Below the pieces are notes generated by a model. It made no database searches. It was not told the DNA's origin and saw only the letters and a program-made list of their open reading frames with translations. This document shows, piece after piece, positions 10,301 through 24,524 of a stretch of DNA of 64,000 nucleotides. Made by a program: the position numbers and the translations under genes. Position 1 is the stretch's first letter. Each line of letters begins with the position of its first letter. The stretch is taken from assembly GCF_051020985.1 (NCBI RefSeq), contig NC_135003.1, positions 11,153,501 through 11,217,500 of the forward strand. Reading direction: 5' to 3'. Source of the stretch: Nomia melanderi. Taxonomy: Eukaryota; Arthropoda; Insecta; Hymenoptera; Halictidae.

Positions 10301-13300
10301 TCAGTGTTGCTTGCGCGTTATTTTTAGTGCGAGAGTTTTAGGAATTGTTTTGAATCTTGTTCGAATTCTGAGGACATTGAAGATTTTTATGATTCTTGAA
10401 ATGAGGAAAGTAATGTAGGAGAACAATGCTTATAATAGTCTTGAAAGGTCAAGAAATTTAAGAAGTTTTGGAAAGTTCTAAACTATCTGAAAGCTTTTAA
10501 AGAGGTAAACCTGTCGCGGACATTTGGATATATTCGGTGACTTTTTCAGACCCGTTAACTCACTTCCCGAGACGACTGTCCGTCCATTAAGAGATTCCGA
10601 GTGGTTGCAGCGTGATGTAGCCTGTTACTTTTGCACGCTACTGTACACGGCGAGGAATGTTTATTGATCTTTATGTACGTGCCACCATATTTATTTATGG
10701 GACAGTGTCTTACAAAACAGTCATTAGTATGAAGATGGTTTCTGCCTATCCACCACTCATTCCTCTCTTTCAACGTTCTCAACTCGCTGTTACACTGTCA
10801 TTCTCGTCCCTCGGCTCGAAAAGTTGATTATTAAAGTGTAATGATCGTCTTACCTTCTCCCGGCGTACAATTTATTTAATCCAATTAAAAATACTTTGCG
10901 GTTATTTTTATTACTGCTCTGTTGGCATTTAAATTTGTGCCGGGAAAACATATAGATTGGAGTTGTAAATGGCGGCTATCAATAAAACAGGTTTCTAATA
11001 AATTATCCGGAAATAAATTACAGTTCCTGCGAGTAATATTCAAAGTGGCGTGTTTACAACTTTTATTGAAGCAAAAATTCATTTAATTGGAACGAAGACG
11101 GCCATCCTTGTCCTATTTTCAATTCATTTTGCACAGCGGCTTCCTCGTAATAACTAAATAAATACATTCTGAAATAAACCAGAATTGCAAAAAACTTGAA
11201 ACAATTTCAGCTTCTATATTTCCCCGAACCGTCGGAACTCTTCATTTTCAATATAACCTCGCTTTTAATTCATCACATTCCCTTTTTCCCATCAAACGAA
11301 CATCGATCTAAAATTCGAACCCAGTTTCCAATATAAAAACAACATTGTCCCCAGTTTAGAAGTTAAAAACTTACTAATCCGCACGCATTAATCCGTGCAG
11401 CAGTCCGGATCACCGACTTTGTGTCGACCAACGCGTTGAAACTTCGGTAAGTTCAATTCATTCGGTTCGTTTCGAACATCGTTGCCGACACCGTCGTCTC
11501 CGTATTCCATAAACATGTCCCATAATACTCCTACGTTAGGCCACTCGCATAATGAGCTGGATTAATAACGGGAATTCCTGGCGGCGTTGGCTACCGACCC
11601 GCTAAATATGCGAGACAGCAATTACGCTGCTCGTGAAACGCATCCGCGGCTTAAAAACAATGACTTATTTATCAGGATCGCGAAGCGAACTTCTCAGGAC
11701 GAAGGGGCAACGGTTGAATCCTCTTAACTCGCGGATAAAATTGAATCGAAGCGCGCCAGGGAAGAAAACTTAATAATCCCGGCATCGGAATACAATGCTA
11801 AGGTCGGCGCCTCATAGTTCCCATATATACGTACTTACGCTATATTCGGGGAAAGTAGGTAAAAGAGAGATTTACAAAGAACGTTCGGAGCGGAGACGAC
11901 GATAATGCTCGACGGATTGCCGTAGGCTTCCCTACGAATGTGGATCGCATTCAGTTTTCATCGCACTTCGTTTTCGCCAGACGTAGGCAGAAATAGAGAC
12001 AGAGATGCCGGACGTATCGATTGCCCGAAACTCGTTAATTCTGGGATAAAGAAATAACGAGAGGGATATTCGTTATCTCACCGAGAAAATTCATCATCGA
12101 TTCTCCAGATTTCATCTGGCCAGTTTGTTTGCAAGAAATCTCTGTGCTGCCTCTGCATTGTTTGGAAAATTGTTGCGTTCGTGTTCGGAGAATTTAAGTG
12201 AATATTTATTTTAAACTTGGACGCAACTGACTTTCGGTGTACACGGTATTCCGTAGTTGATAGTAAAACTGCGTTAAGCATTATTTCCTGCGAAGAGATA
12301 AGTTGAAAGTGTTAAAAAGAATGTTTATGACAGTATTTGGAAAGAATTTTTCCAAGACGTACGTTATCTCTGAGATACGAATGAGCGTGTTGCCACGCCT
12401 AATGCATCATGATTCATTATCAGCGCAAAGAGACAGCCGGGGGACGAGTGACTGGTAATTTCTCCGCGGATATTCCCCGTAAACGTCATTCGACGTGATG
12501 GATGCAATTCTGTGCCAGTTTTTTGTTCTTGTGCGGAGACAAAAGTTTCCGGCTGCGACACGCGGAGACTGGCGATTCTCCCGAAGTTCTGACGGCCGTA
12601 AAAAGTTTAACGGAGACACCGGCCGCACGCTAATGAATAATTAACAGAACAGAAACGGAGCAACGTTACCGGCCGGGATAAAAGTTAGTGACCCGGCGTC
12701 CGACGTCTCCGAGGCGAGGATCTCTCGCGGGGGAACTAATTACGTCCAATTGTAGCTCTATTTTCTTCGACCTGTTCTGAACTGTAATTTGATAAGGCGG
12801 CACATGCATCCAGTGGGTCCACCATAAAACTCCAACCACGCTGACTGACGACAAAATTATGTTCGTTGGTCCAAGAATCCGTGTCCATAGTATAGTCATT
12901 TTAATTCAACATTTTATGCTGCCAGAATTTTGAACGTGGTTCAAGACATTTTTTCGCGATTTCAAGAAATAATAAATATCGTTCCTTTTAAGAATTTTGA
13001 ATTTAAAATGGAAAATTTTGATCTTGTACTTTAGCAATTAAGCTCTTTTGTATGACGATATGTGAAATTTAACTTTTACTGGTTGATTTCGTTTGAACGT
13101 TATGACTGATGTTATTAAACTTCTATGCTTGTAATTTCCAGTCAAAGTTTTATTCTAGATCTAGGGAAGAAGGCATTACTAAACCATTCCAAGATAATAA
13201 TGAATGAATAAAACAAAATTGAATCGTCGTTTCTGTGTAATAAAATTGACCTGAATACGTACGGATTTGTCTCGTGACACGAAAAACCCTTGCTCGAGTA

Positions 13301-14591
13301 ACTGTGGCCATCGATGTACTGAAATTTACATGTGTACAATCCGGAAAAAAAACTTGACGTATCATAAATTATTCCGTAAAAGCTGCACGGTAAAATCAAA
13401 TATGTATCACGGCAGAAATACCTCGTGTTTCTCGAGTAATCTCGCGTTCGATTGACTCGGCAGCCCTCTGGGATAGAAAACGCCTCCCATGACCCGATGG
13501 ATCCATAATTTCATTACTGTTTTACTTCCTATACGGTTTTTCATAACATTAGGAACAGAGTTTCCATTAATTTTTTTCGCTTTGCCTCGCGAACTTCATT
13601 CGGAAAATTGCTCGGTTGACCTGAATCATTCCCAGTTCTCGAAACGTTCTCCATGTAGAAAACCGCGGGTTCCTATTTATTCATGTTAATACGGTGAAGC
13701 ACATTCCGCAGTACGGGCAATAGAAATCACCAAATAGTTGTCAGGTTAATTATAATTTATAACCGTGTTTGGGAATGAATTCCGGAATTCATTACCACGA
13801 GAATCCGACAATTAACTAGGAACGAAACAGTTGAAATTTTCAACTTCGAAGTGATTAACGTGACCGTATCGGTGAAATGATTTAGTTACAGCTGATAATT
13901 AATGATACGAGTATCCTGTGGATTCGCACATTCGGCAGAGCTGTAGGCACTTGAAATGTGAAATACTAACAGCGTCGTTGCAATAGATTTTTCAAAGATA
14001 TCAACGAATGTACCATTCGAAAAGTTGCCGACAAATATGAACGCTTGAAACATAATCAACGAACGAACTCGTCGTCGGAGTTAATTACGTTCGCAGTGTA
14101 AAATTTAACAACAATTTCATGGCATTCTTGATTAATTAATGCTCAGTATGACACTTTAGCTTTTAACGTTCATTATCCTTCATCCTCCGTAACTTTTTAA
14201 TGATTATTGCACTAATAGATCGTACCCCGAAGAAGATGAAACAGAAAGATTACAACATAAGTTACAGCCACTGTCGTACGTTTCTATTTAATGACATTTT
14301 TTATATCCTTCCCGTCATTTCTCGCATTAATGATCATTAGATGTTTCTAATTCTTAGAACGCGTACGCTCATGCTGTAAAAGAGTTCTTAAAACTTTTAT
14401 GGCTCTGAAGGCATCATTTCTCGGATAGAAAACCAATACATTCCTTACTCCTTAGAATATAAAGATCTCTGATCTGAAAAATGATAGAAACTTTTGAATA
14501 GTTTCAATCAAATATAAGAATACGAAAAAAGTTGCTATTTTCTTCTAAAGAAAACGTAATTGTACACTTAAAATTTCTATACAGCTCAGTC

Positions 14592-15090
14592 GATTAACAG
14601 TTATTAATACCACTTGTTCTAATAAATGTACGTTTTTCCAATTGTAATAACTGTTAAATTTCAATAACGAAGATCTACTGTTCGAGCAATATGCGCAAAG
14701 GGCTTGGCGAAGCGGAATTTCGGTAATATTTCGACAAAAGCCGTAAAATACGTTCCAACGCTTTTCATTAAAGTCAGTCATTGGTATCTGTCACATTGAC
14801 GAATATTTCCCGAGAAAAACGTGACTGCTCGCTTAAGGTTCCTAAACAGTGCGGAATTCGGGAAATCGACAACTATTAACGCCGTTAATTCCAACAAATT
14901 TACGTTTTACAATTGTAATGACTATTACATTTGAATAATGAAGATCTAGTGTTCGAGCAATATGCGTAGAGAGCCCGGCGAAGCGGAATTTCGGTAATAT
15001 TTCGACAATAGCCGTAAAATACGTTCCAGCGATTTTCATTAAGGCCGGGAGCCGAGGGTATCTGTCACGTTGACGAATATTTGCCGTTCT
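14592..15090. repeat. Tandem duplication, two diverged copies at about 271-bp offset
   Basis: Copy 1 (about 14592-14815) and copy 2 (about 14863-15090) share long blocks, including gttcgagcaatatgcg (14680 and 14951), gcgaagcggaatttcggtaa, a block ending gccgtaaaatacgttcca, and gtatctgtcac-ttgacgaata. Substitutions are scattered, so the duplication is old. Minus-strand frames in each copy encode related but differently truncated peptides, with no known domain. Confidence 0.85.
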
Positions 15091-18000
15091 GAAAACGGGA
15101 TCGGAACGCGAATTCAGCAGAGCGATCGTCCCTCACAACGTTAGCCGACCTTCTGCATTGTCGACAGTGAAAGCATGTAATTTCATCGCCGGCTTCGTAT
15201 CATTCGGCCTCAACGGGTGTAAGTTGCAGGTGCAACGTACCATGATTCTCTCCTCAGGCCAAGATAAAACTCTCCTACGTGAGCAATTCTGTCAAGCCCG
15301 TGGAATGCAAATTAATTTTATCGGGGAACAATTCCGCTCGAATCGGGAGAAATCTATTCTCTCGCAGCTCGAGCGTGTTCCGTGGAATAATACGATCATC
15401 TTTTTTCCTCTCGGTTTGGTGAAACACTATTTGAATTTTCATAAGTTGCCGCGGAACATCCAATCCGATGGATTTACTTTCGGACGGATCGTAATTTCGG
15501 GACTTGGTATCGGAATACGCGACGGTCAAACATTCGATAAAACTTCTGTCCACCGGCGATAGCATACTCCGAAAGCTTTTAAACTGTTCGGTTGGAAATT
15601 TTTAATCGAATGTTTTATGAATATTGAAATCGTACATCTGCGTGTACGTTTCAATCATCTGTATTTATTTGCGTTTAATCGCAGGTTCAGCAGATTGTCA
15701 CTGATACCGAGGTATCGGATCGATCCGCTTTCACGCATTTTTTAAGTATATAATATTTTACGGATACGATCGTTTAAAACTGAATTTTAGTTCTTTCTCG
15801 TGACTCTTATCATAGAAGTATATTGTAACAGATAAGTAATTTCTAAAATAAATTTAGACGAAACTTCTGGGATTAACGTATGAGAATGGATTTCATTAAT
15901 GTATACATTTCGATAATAAATTCAGTTGAAAACAAAGATTCAGTTTTGGTACTAATCAACCAGAATGACGCACGAGGTTTGATCGAACGATCATCTAATA
16001 GTTGGTGACCACTCGCGTCGTGAAAAATAACTGTAACAAATTCCGTTACGCGTTTTCGTAACCGATTAAGATCACCGAGAAAATGTGAACGACACTTTTC
16101 AGCTGTCAAAAGAATAACACCGTGGCTTAGTCAAAATTGCTGGTCAATCGAGGGCGACGAGGAATTGACAGCGACTGCAGCAAAGCGTCCTGGACATCGA
16201 TTGAGAGCTTCATCGCGCGACGCGTGCTCTAATTACCGTCTATCACCGCGGTAACAAAGACAATAAGGGTTGGCAGCGGGACATCGATGTCGCGGTGTCG
16301 CTTTGTTTCGTCTGAAAATTCGAGCAGAGCAATGATTACCATACGACGCCACGGTAATTAGTAATTTAGCGGTTTAAACTTGTCCATCGGAACTCTCTCC
16401 TCTCGAGTCGGACTAATTACTAACCGTGTAATTAATGCGAGCTATTACGCCGACTCGCGCGGCCTCGTTTCGTCGAATTCACCGGCCAGAAGGAAACCGA
16501 TTGTTAATTGTAATTCGTAAAGCGATCATTTAGGCAATTCTCACGTGTTTGGGGGAGATTTGAGGAGATCTCGGATTAGTGCGATGAAACGGGGATCGTC
16601 TGATGGCGTTAAATCGAAATGGTGAGCTTGGAAATGCCGATTCACGCTAATACCGGATGAAGTATCGCATTAATACGAACTTTATGCTCTCGTGTTCTCG
16701 TGGAAGAATTTATTTAGTAAACTACACAAAACAATTTTAGCTAAAAGTTAGTTGAATATTAGTCACTCCTTTTTGACCCATTAAATTCAGAATAATTTTG
16801 GAAGAGAATGTTTGGTTCACGAATAACAGTTGGTAAATAAGTGACAATTACTTCCACGAAACGTGACATTTCACGTCACTTAGACGCTTCTTAAAAATTT
16901 TAAACTTAAGAAGCTGCTAATAGAAATTCTCCAGACGGCAGCCTAAAAGTGTCAGCCGCCCGTTTCTGCGAACTTTTTTCACGCAAGGGAAATATTGGAG
17001 ATTCTTATATATTTCATACACGTCAATGTCGAGAGGGCGATGACAGGTTTCGAAAGCTCGCAGTATCGATTTGTTCCTGCAAATATTTTCAATGCACCTC
17101 CGCGAGGTTTTCGAAAATATTTAATGTCGCGGTCACAAGTATTTTGAAGAACACTTCCCCGTTCGAAATGGAAGGGAATTCAAACAGGCAGGCGCAGGCC
17201 AGAAATTATAATATTACGGAGACAGCGGAGCACATCGGAGTACCGCAAAAATGGAAACGAAAATATAATTACGATCGATCGTTGTTTAATTCGAGGAGTT
17301 GCCTTTGCCACTTGGCACTCGCGCATCGAGGGGCCGAATCAATATGGGGCTCTTGCTATTAATTGGAAAAACCGTTCCGGCCGCGGAGGAACGGAAAGAT
17401 ATTGACGGCCGGGAGATAAGGCTGCGAGTATACTGGATACGTGTGCGGACGAATGGCTATTCTGACGAATAAACATTTGAAGATCGCTATGTGTACGTTC
17501 TCGTGAATTTATATGCATATTCGAATCGATCACGGGTTGAAGCGACTAACTTCAGTTTCTGAAAAATCCAAAACTGCGAACGAGTAACTCAATTATTCAA
17601 ATAACGAAAGACCGATATGTGGTTTTCGTCGTTTTCAATTGACAATACTTCGACGGATAATTCAGTGTTTTATGGAAAGCACTTTCGAGAGTTTAAAAAT
17701 TCTCGCCCGCAGAGGATTGAGTCAGTCGATCGACGTTTTATTTACGAAATTCCATAAATTCTAACTTCTCCAATTTTCTATTTCCCCACATACATCTAAT
17801 CTATCTTCTTTAACATTAGAACCACCGAGGGCTCCATAAAAATTTATGAGAAGAACAACAGATTTCTTTCAGTTCCTTTGTATATTCATTACGGTATTCA
17901 AACGGAAATATTTACTTTCCAAATCATTTCGGATATTCAATAGTTTTCAGATATCCACAATCGCTAAATGAAAAACGTGAAATCCGCTGTTATAACGGGC

Positions 18001-18397
18001 ACGCCAGTGCTCATCTTCTACTTCTCGTTTTGCGAAGTGGATCGATTCAGCAAAACGTGTAATTCGAGTGCCGTGGGGTATCGAGTTCGTTGAAACGGCA
18101 GTTGAAATATGCATCCAGTATAATCGCAGCCTAACCAGACGCATCGAAAGGCGAATGATAGAGCAGCCAGGTAGGCGGCGGCGGGACAGGTGAGAAACTG
18201 GGATGCGAGGCCATCTGTTAGTTTCAGAATAAAGTAGCCGGCGAGCAGGTCGATCCTAATAGCACCTCCAGGTAGCGCTTACAGCGAAGAAATCAGCGCG
18301 CGTACCCGCCCGGGGAAAGTGCATTCAGCCGGCCCGTCGATCGATGCACGTCCATTTAAACTTGACACTCACCCCTTGCGTTTTATTCACCGGCGGG

Positions 18398-18405
18398 AAC
18401 CGGTT
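18398..18405. promoter_or_regulatory. Grainyhead-like site AACCGGTT
   Basis: A perfect AACCGGTT followed by CGCG in a CpG-rich stretch (about 18130-18420). That stretch also holds CAGGTAG (18168-18174, the Zelda-type word) and CAGGTG (18187-18192). The words match known insect motifs, but short matches occur by chance; function is inference. Confidence 0.25.
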
Positions 18406-19372
18406 CGCGTCCGACCGCTGCGTAACCGATTACGTTCTCGTTAATTGGACCGAATTTGAGCATAAAACTCCCTCTTATGGTTCATCGGCTCCGAACGATC
18501 GGAAACGGACAACGAGAAATAAAAAAAAAACACAGAAACGGAAAACGGAGGCAAACAAACGGGAAGGACAAAAAGAAACGTTTCGTTTTATGTCGAATAT
18601 GTTAACCGGTCACGCTGGAAATGGACGACGAGCCGCCTCGCGAGATCAATTCGCCGAGAACGAGATACAGAAAGGAATTTTAATTGTTAGATAAGACAGT
18701 GCAAGCCGCGGTTCATTTTTACGAGGAAAGTGAAAGTGACACGCCGGATGATTTGAGACATTTTTTGCGCGCCTAGGCGCTGCTCTTTTTCCAGATTCCG
18801 CCGGTTCCTCTAGCCGTCGATATTTTAATAACACGTGACAATTAACGAACACCATATCACCGGGCAACTGCTTTTAACGCTCGTGTTTTTCAAGAATTAA
18901 TCGCGCGAGGCGAAAAAATGTGTACGTAAGTTCCTCTGACGGCGTTCGGACGTGTTCCGTGAACTGTAAATTCTGCGGGAAAAAATAGGCGAAACAAATT
19001 TGTGAAGTTGATCGTGTTTGTGGTTCGATAAATGTCGTGAGAAATTTCCGGAAATAAGACACGGTTAAATGAGTAATCATTCCGTGAGAACGGCGAGCAC
19101 GTTGTTTCAACCCTCTCGATAAATGCGGTGTTTGTATTGAATTGATTTACACGATTCTGTTACAAAACATTTGATTGGAAAGTCCTCTCCCGGTTTATGT
19201 ACGCCTGAACGGTGGTGTGATGGCTAATCAAACTAGGAAACTGATTGAAAAAATATTTAATCAAACATTAACGGAGGGGTAACTGATATTATATCGTGCC
19301 CGACCACCTAATTACACAATAAATCGAATCAAGAGTTAACCACGCGAATAGCATTTCCTGCGTCTGCTCGGA

Positions 19373-19401
19373 ATTCATAGAATTTGTAGATTTCTATGAA
19401 T
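19373..19401. repeat. Short hairpin, 10-bp stem
   Basis: ATTCATAGAA and TTCTATGAAT pair around a 9-nt loop. It is a small AT-rich dyad with no further context. Confidence 0.45.
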
Positions 19402-22400
19402 TTCCAATAGGTTATAGGAACCGAACGGCCACCTGTCGCATAAATTCCGATCCTTCGAAGGTATTACAGGAATAATGTTAAATGACAAATCATAATTCTA
19501 ATATTGCAATAGTAATTTCTAGTATTTGAAATTTAGCACCACCATCTACGTCAAACCTTGTCATTCGATTAAAACGTTCATTGCCGCACCGATTGCGAAA
19601 CTACAGAGGCGCTACAAGATGGTTGGAGAACTAACGCCATAAAATAAATGCGTCGCCTAGTACCGTGTCTAACTGGATAATAATGCAAAGTAACAGCCTA
19701 CTTACACTATTGCATAATTATGAATTGTTATTAATTACATTTATCCCTTCAGAGTTAAAGCGTCAAACAACAGGCTACAAATGTACAAAACGCTGCTGCA
19801 GGAATCAACAAAAGGTGTAGGAGCGAACGTTTAGACATTCTTCTCATGTACGGAAGATAAAATATTCGTCGAAAGAGGTAAAAAGGGAACTGCGCGATCC
19901 GATAACAAAGCACGAAGAATTTTAAGCGCGCGTACATCATTTTTACGAGTGCGGGTATCTCCTTGTACATCAACGGTTCGAAAAATCGGACGAATCACCG
20001 GACAAATGTTTCCCGCGACCGTAAAGAATGGATTAGTTTCCATTTCACGGTGAATATTTATATCCATGTATTTATTTCGTCCGAAACCAGAAAATAGAAC
20101 GAAAACAAACCAGAGCCGCGCTCCCGGCTCCGCCGCGGAGCGACGTTACAGATTAATGCCCGACTATTCCATAACAAACCGCTGGCACATAGAATGCGGG
20201 ATTAAACGCCACCCGGTGGATCGATGAACGATTCGCCCGTCGATATCGTCGCAGTTAAATACTCGACGGTCCCTTTTAAACTCGAGTAGGTGTCGTCTCG
20301 CGACGAGAAAGGCAACAGGAATCGAGAAAAAAGGGGGGAGAAGAACGTCGAGGTCCAAAGCGAAAAAGGGGCAAGGAAAAAGCAAATGAACGATTTCATG
20401 GTTCCAACTCGGAGACGCGTGAATAATTCATGAAGGAAAAATTAACAGTCTATTCACACGTGCGCGGAGGGGAAAAAAAAACACGAAGCCACGAAGGAGG
20501 CGGCGTAACCGCGTGAAAAATGAAATCCGATCGAGCATTGTCATGTAAAAAGCGCGCGGAGTGACGTCGCGACGGGAAATAAGGAAATGCTCGCGTCGGC
20601 TTCGTTTCGATCGTTTCGTTCGTTCAATTTTATGATTGTCCGATAGTTGTTATTCTTCGCTGGAATCATGGTGCTTGAAATTCGGTGATTTATCAGCGCG
20701 TCGAGGGTGAGATCGAGTTCGAACAACGCGAGGTGCCAAGATTTACGGATGCATTGTTAAAAACAAGATGGCTCCCCGATCGGATATCCGCACGTAACTC
20801 GAGGAATTACCCCGCGTATCACGCTCGGAATTTATATCCGAATATCTCCTTCGGAATACCGCGGAACGATCCCTTGGCTGGTTTCGAGCAGCATTTTTAT
20901 ACGACATCGACCGAGAAATATGCGAACACACGGACCATCCGGAAAGTTGCGCGGTTTGAAAGAACACTGCACGGAAGGAAGAACACCAAACAGCTTGCTA
21001 CTTCGCCGAAGTTTCTTTTCCCGGATTAACTATTGGACAGAGACCAAGCTGGAAAGTTTCTACCGCGGGACGCGCACTTTAATCCTTAAACTACCGTGCA
21101 CCGAATTCTACCGGTTTGCAGTAGTAATTCTGTTATCGGCATTGTTTACTCGACGATCTTAAGTAACGAGATTCGAGACACGATTATTTGTTTGATCAAA
21201 TTCTTCTAGATACATTAGGTGTATTACATTTGTAGATTGTATCTTTCGATGCAAACGATCAATTATTCGATCAAGCATTCTGCTGGTTCACATTTGTTAA
21301 GAATGCAGGAGTTGCTGAGCTTTCTGTTTTAATAATGTTAAAATAAGTAGAGTGTTTGCTTTGTGACGCGACAGTGATGTAGCCAGCAAGCACCGACAAA
21401 TTGAAATAGACAGAATGCGTTGACCTTTTGGTGACTTTTAGTGTATTTTTATGCTCCTACGATTCAGTAGGACTGTTTCCAAAGGTCAATGGAATGTCAA
21501 CTTATTGTATATGGCTAAATCTACCTTTTCTGGCTATTTGGAGCACAGAGTCATTTTTGGAAGATCACTGATATGCCTATAAAATGAAATTCAAAATCTG
21601 GAAATGGGAAAGCATCGGAAAAGCGTTAAGAGACAATCGATTCAGTGGTTTGAAAATACTCGCGACTGCGTCTAAACTACGCTCGAGTGCTTTTTAATCT
21701 ATAATTGCGGCTTTATCGGGCGAATCTGACCAAGAGTATGCTGTTCGTTTCGGGATTTGCCAGCAAGCATCAAAGCTGTTTCATCTCGAAGAATAAATTT
21801 TTCGAACGACTCCTACTGAATTTTTGTTCTTCTGTTCGGTCGTGCGCACAATTACGCTTTGTGAAATCGCGCATATTAGATTTTTTGAAAATTTGTAGCA
21901 TTTCATTAAACATCGCTTTTTGTTGCGTTGCGGTCTTTGTTCGCGCTTCGAGTCGGACCGCATTTTTGTTGAATTAACAGCGCACGTGTTTTCTATAGGC
22001 CCTTACAAGTACGGTGTTTAAAAATTTAAATGAAATTAATAACACGTTGTTGAACGTGACTTCAAAGAGTAGTTGCGAAGCTTCAAAATAAGTTGTTTGA
22101 ACGAACGACTACATCAATTTTAATCGTGTACGAATCAATTGGGTAACAACGAAATCTTGCAGCCTTTCTGTAAAAATCTTGTGAAAATGTAGAAACGTGT
22201 TTGACAAAATTTTGTTGGCAAAAATACTAAAAATATCTCGTTAATTGCTCAGCTTTAACTGTGTCAACAAATTTGAGACATCAATTTTAATATGTCCGGT
22301 AACGTTGATTCGGTTCAGTCGTACTCGGTATAAACTGGAATCGCGCGTGATGAGCAGTATAATGTCCCTTTGTCTGGTGGCCACGGATTTCGCGTGGGCG

Positions 22401-23418
22401 TCGGCGTGGGCGACTTTACACGCGGACATAACCGGTTCGACGAACGTACGATTACGTCGCATTACACTTTGCGCGGTCGTCACTCGAAAACGTCACTTGT
22501 GCACATTTCCGTACCTTGCCGAGTAACAAGGTGGAGGAGGCCTTCACGAGAGCGCACGCGACAAACACCCCTCCTTCGAGAAGCTGTAAATCATTCTAAA
22601 CATTCACGTACAGGGTGTACCGAGCTATTCTCCACGAGACGATTTCGCTTTTGTTAGAATTTCGGCCGGCTAAAGCAATTGAAACCAACAAAGAATGCGA
22701 AGACTATTACGTGCAATGTAAAGAAGTTGAATAAGTTCTTGAGTTGTGCGCTTCTGAAGTTGAATTGCATGAGAAACGCATATTCAATCCTTGGGAAAGA
22801 ATCTTAGGTGAATGTTAAATGATATCAATTCGTAAAAACCTCTAGTTTTCCTTTTAAAGGAATAAAACATTTCAATGAATTGGACTTTATCAATATTGCT
22901 AACTCGGTGTATTGAGACCGCTGTAAAGACACATTCCATAACATTGATCAATCTTTTTTGTCCCCGAGAAAAAAGCCCCATTTCGAGGAGGTTGCAAAGA
23001 GTGAAGAGATAAGAACAATGAGACTATAACCTGAATAGTTCTGCCAGCTGTGCAGTAAATGCGCTTTCGAACTGGTTTATTTTATTCCCTGGGGCATTCA
23101 CACAAACATAATTTAACCAGAACGCGAGTGCGAAACGCGACCAATAAAAACATTTCAAGTTCCATTGGAAAGGCAACATTGTGGACGTGGTATTTTAGGT
23201 GTCTAGTTTAACGATGATTCTACGTACTGGGTGTGTCAAAGTAAACTAAACTATTTAATTCTGCAACCCGCAGACTATGGACTTTCACGCAAAATTTAAT
23301 TTTATAACGAAACAAGTAAAATCTTTTAATACGTACCAGAAATTCGAATAAATTCGAAGGGAGAATTCCGAAATAAGAATTAATAATGCTTTTAACGTAA
23401 CTTTCAAAGTGACGCCGA

Positions 23419-23456
23419 AACTATATACTATATACACTATATCCACTATATACAAT
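23419..23456. repeat. ACTATATA-type simple repeat
   Basis: Four or five imperfect copies of a roughly 8-10-bp actatata/actatatc unit. Non-coding. Confidence 0.6.
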
Positions 23457-24417
23457 CCCTAAGATATTTTTAAAAATTACTTTTTCCCAAATCTAAGAAC
23501 ACTAAAAGTATTTAAGAAAAATTCTGTTTACAGTGACTGAACTGTGAAACAAAAGTAGCTGATTATAACCATCCCGTTACTTTCAGCCCACCCGTTGCTT
23601 ATGCTCGGGCGGATGACAAAGTGCGCGTAACCGGATTCGACAGGTTGATTAAAATACCGGGGACGTTGAGCACGGGAATTAACCAACACACGTGTGTTTA
23701 CCTGGCCTGAGCCGAATGCCTGTCCGGAGGGGTGGCAGCGTCTACTGCACGTGACGTGTATGTGACTGCACCATTAGTAACTCCGGGCTAGGATCTACGG
23801 ACTATCACTTGCAGCCACGTAACCAGTATAACTGAGAACGAAGTAATTGAACTTGTAGAAAATTGGATTCCACGTTGCGCTAACCTGCCGCGACTTGCTG
23901 ATGTCAGCGCGCGACGCACGACGTTTCGTAGCCAACCACCGATTGAAAGAGAACAGGTCCGCGTATGCAAGTATACACAGACTTAGACGCACGTGTGTCG
24001 AATTTACATCGATTCACTTTATTGACGCACGACTATGATGCAGTGTTGTACCGATTACTTAGCCAAATTAAAGATTCATCGAAAATGGGATCAGTAGCAG
24101 AGAGGAGGGTTGGCTAAGGAGCTTATGACAATCGTCATGCGATTTGTGTGCTTGAGATGCACACGCGAAAACGTAGAGGACGGGTAGGTTTCAAACGAAA
24201 AGCCAATTAGACGGCAATCGAAGTTCCGGGTAATTGAGAAACCTAGTACTGGACTGGAATTTAAATAATACTGTTCTTTGTATTCACTCATCGAATTCGA
24301 CGAACCGGTCTAATGTCCGTCGAGTTGCACTGAGCTTTTGCGTCCTGATGGTTGCAGTTAACGACTGCGTCGATGATTGCTTTCTTTATGTATATTAACA
24401 TACTCGGTAGTCAAACT

Positions 24418-24487
24418 ATATTATTATTATCGTCGTTATCGTCGCCATTACCATCGTAATCGCCGTAGTTATTAGCATCGTCGTAAA
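24418..24487. repeat. Imperfect triplet tract (ATT/ATC/GTC) beside the exon donor
   Basis: About 70 bases of trinucleotide-patterned sequence (attattatt, then atcgtcgttatcgtcgcc words). It begins roughly 35 bases inside the intron after the 24525 donor and is a decayed triplet microsatellite. Confidence 0.6.
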
Positions 24488-24524
24488 TTACAAAAAAACA
24501 AGCATCATGCAGTGAACGACTCAC

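Larger units (their letters stand above)
2080..24524 (-). other. Putative 22 kb last intron (or downstream intergenic DNA)
   Basis: If the exon at 2004-2079 is real this is its intron; otherwise it is 3' flank. The donor side is CGG|GTGAGT at 24524 and the acceptor side ends TTTATCCAG at 2080. It holds the repeats and palindromes listed separately, plus short purine tracts. No other convincing exon was seen: frames here are short, mostly without ATG and without good paired splice sites. Confidence 0.45.

Noticed and set aside
22615..22640. acagggtgtacc, resembling a transposon end
   Set aside because: No matching inverted partner was found nearby; similar words at 51660 and 52855 also lack partners.
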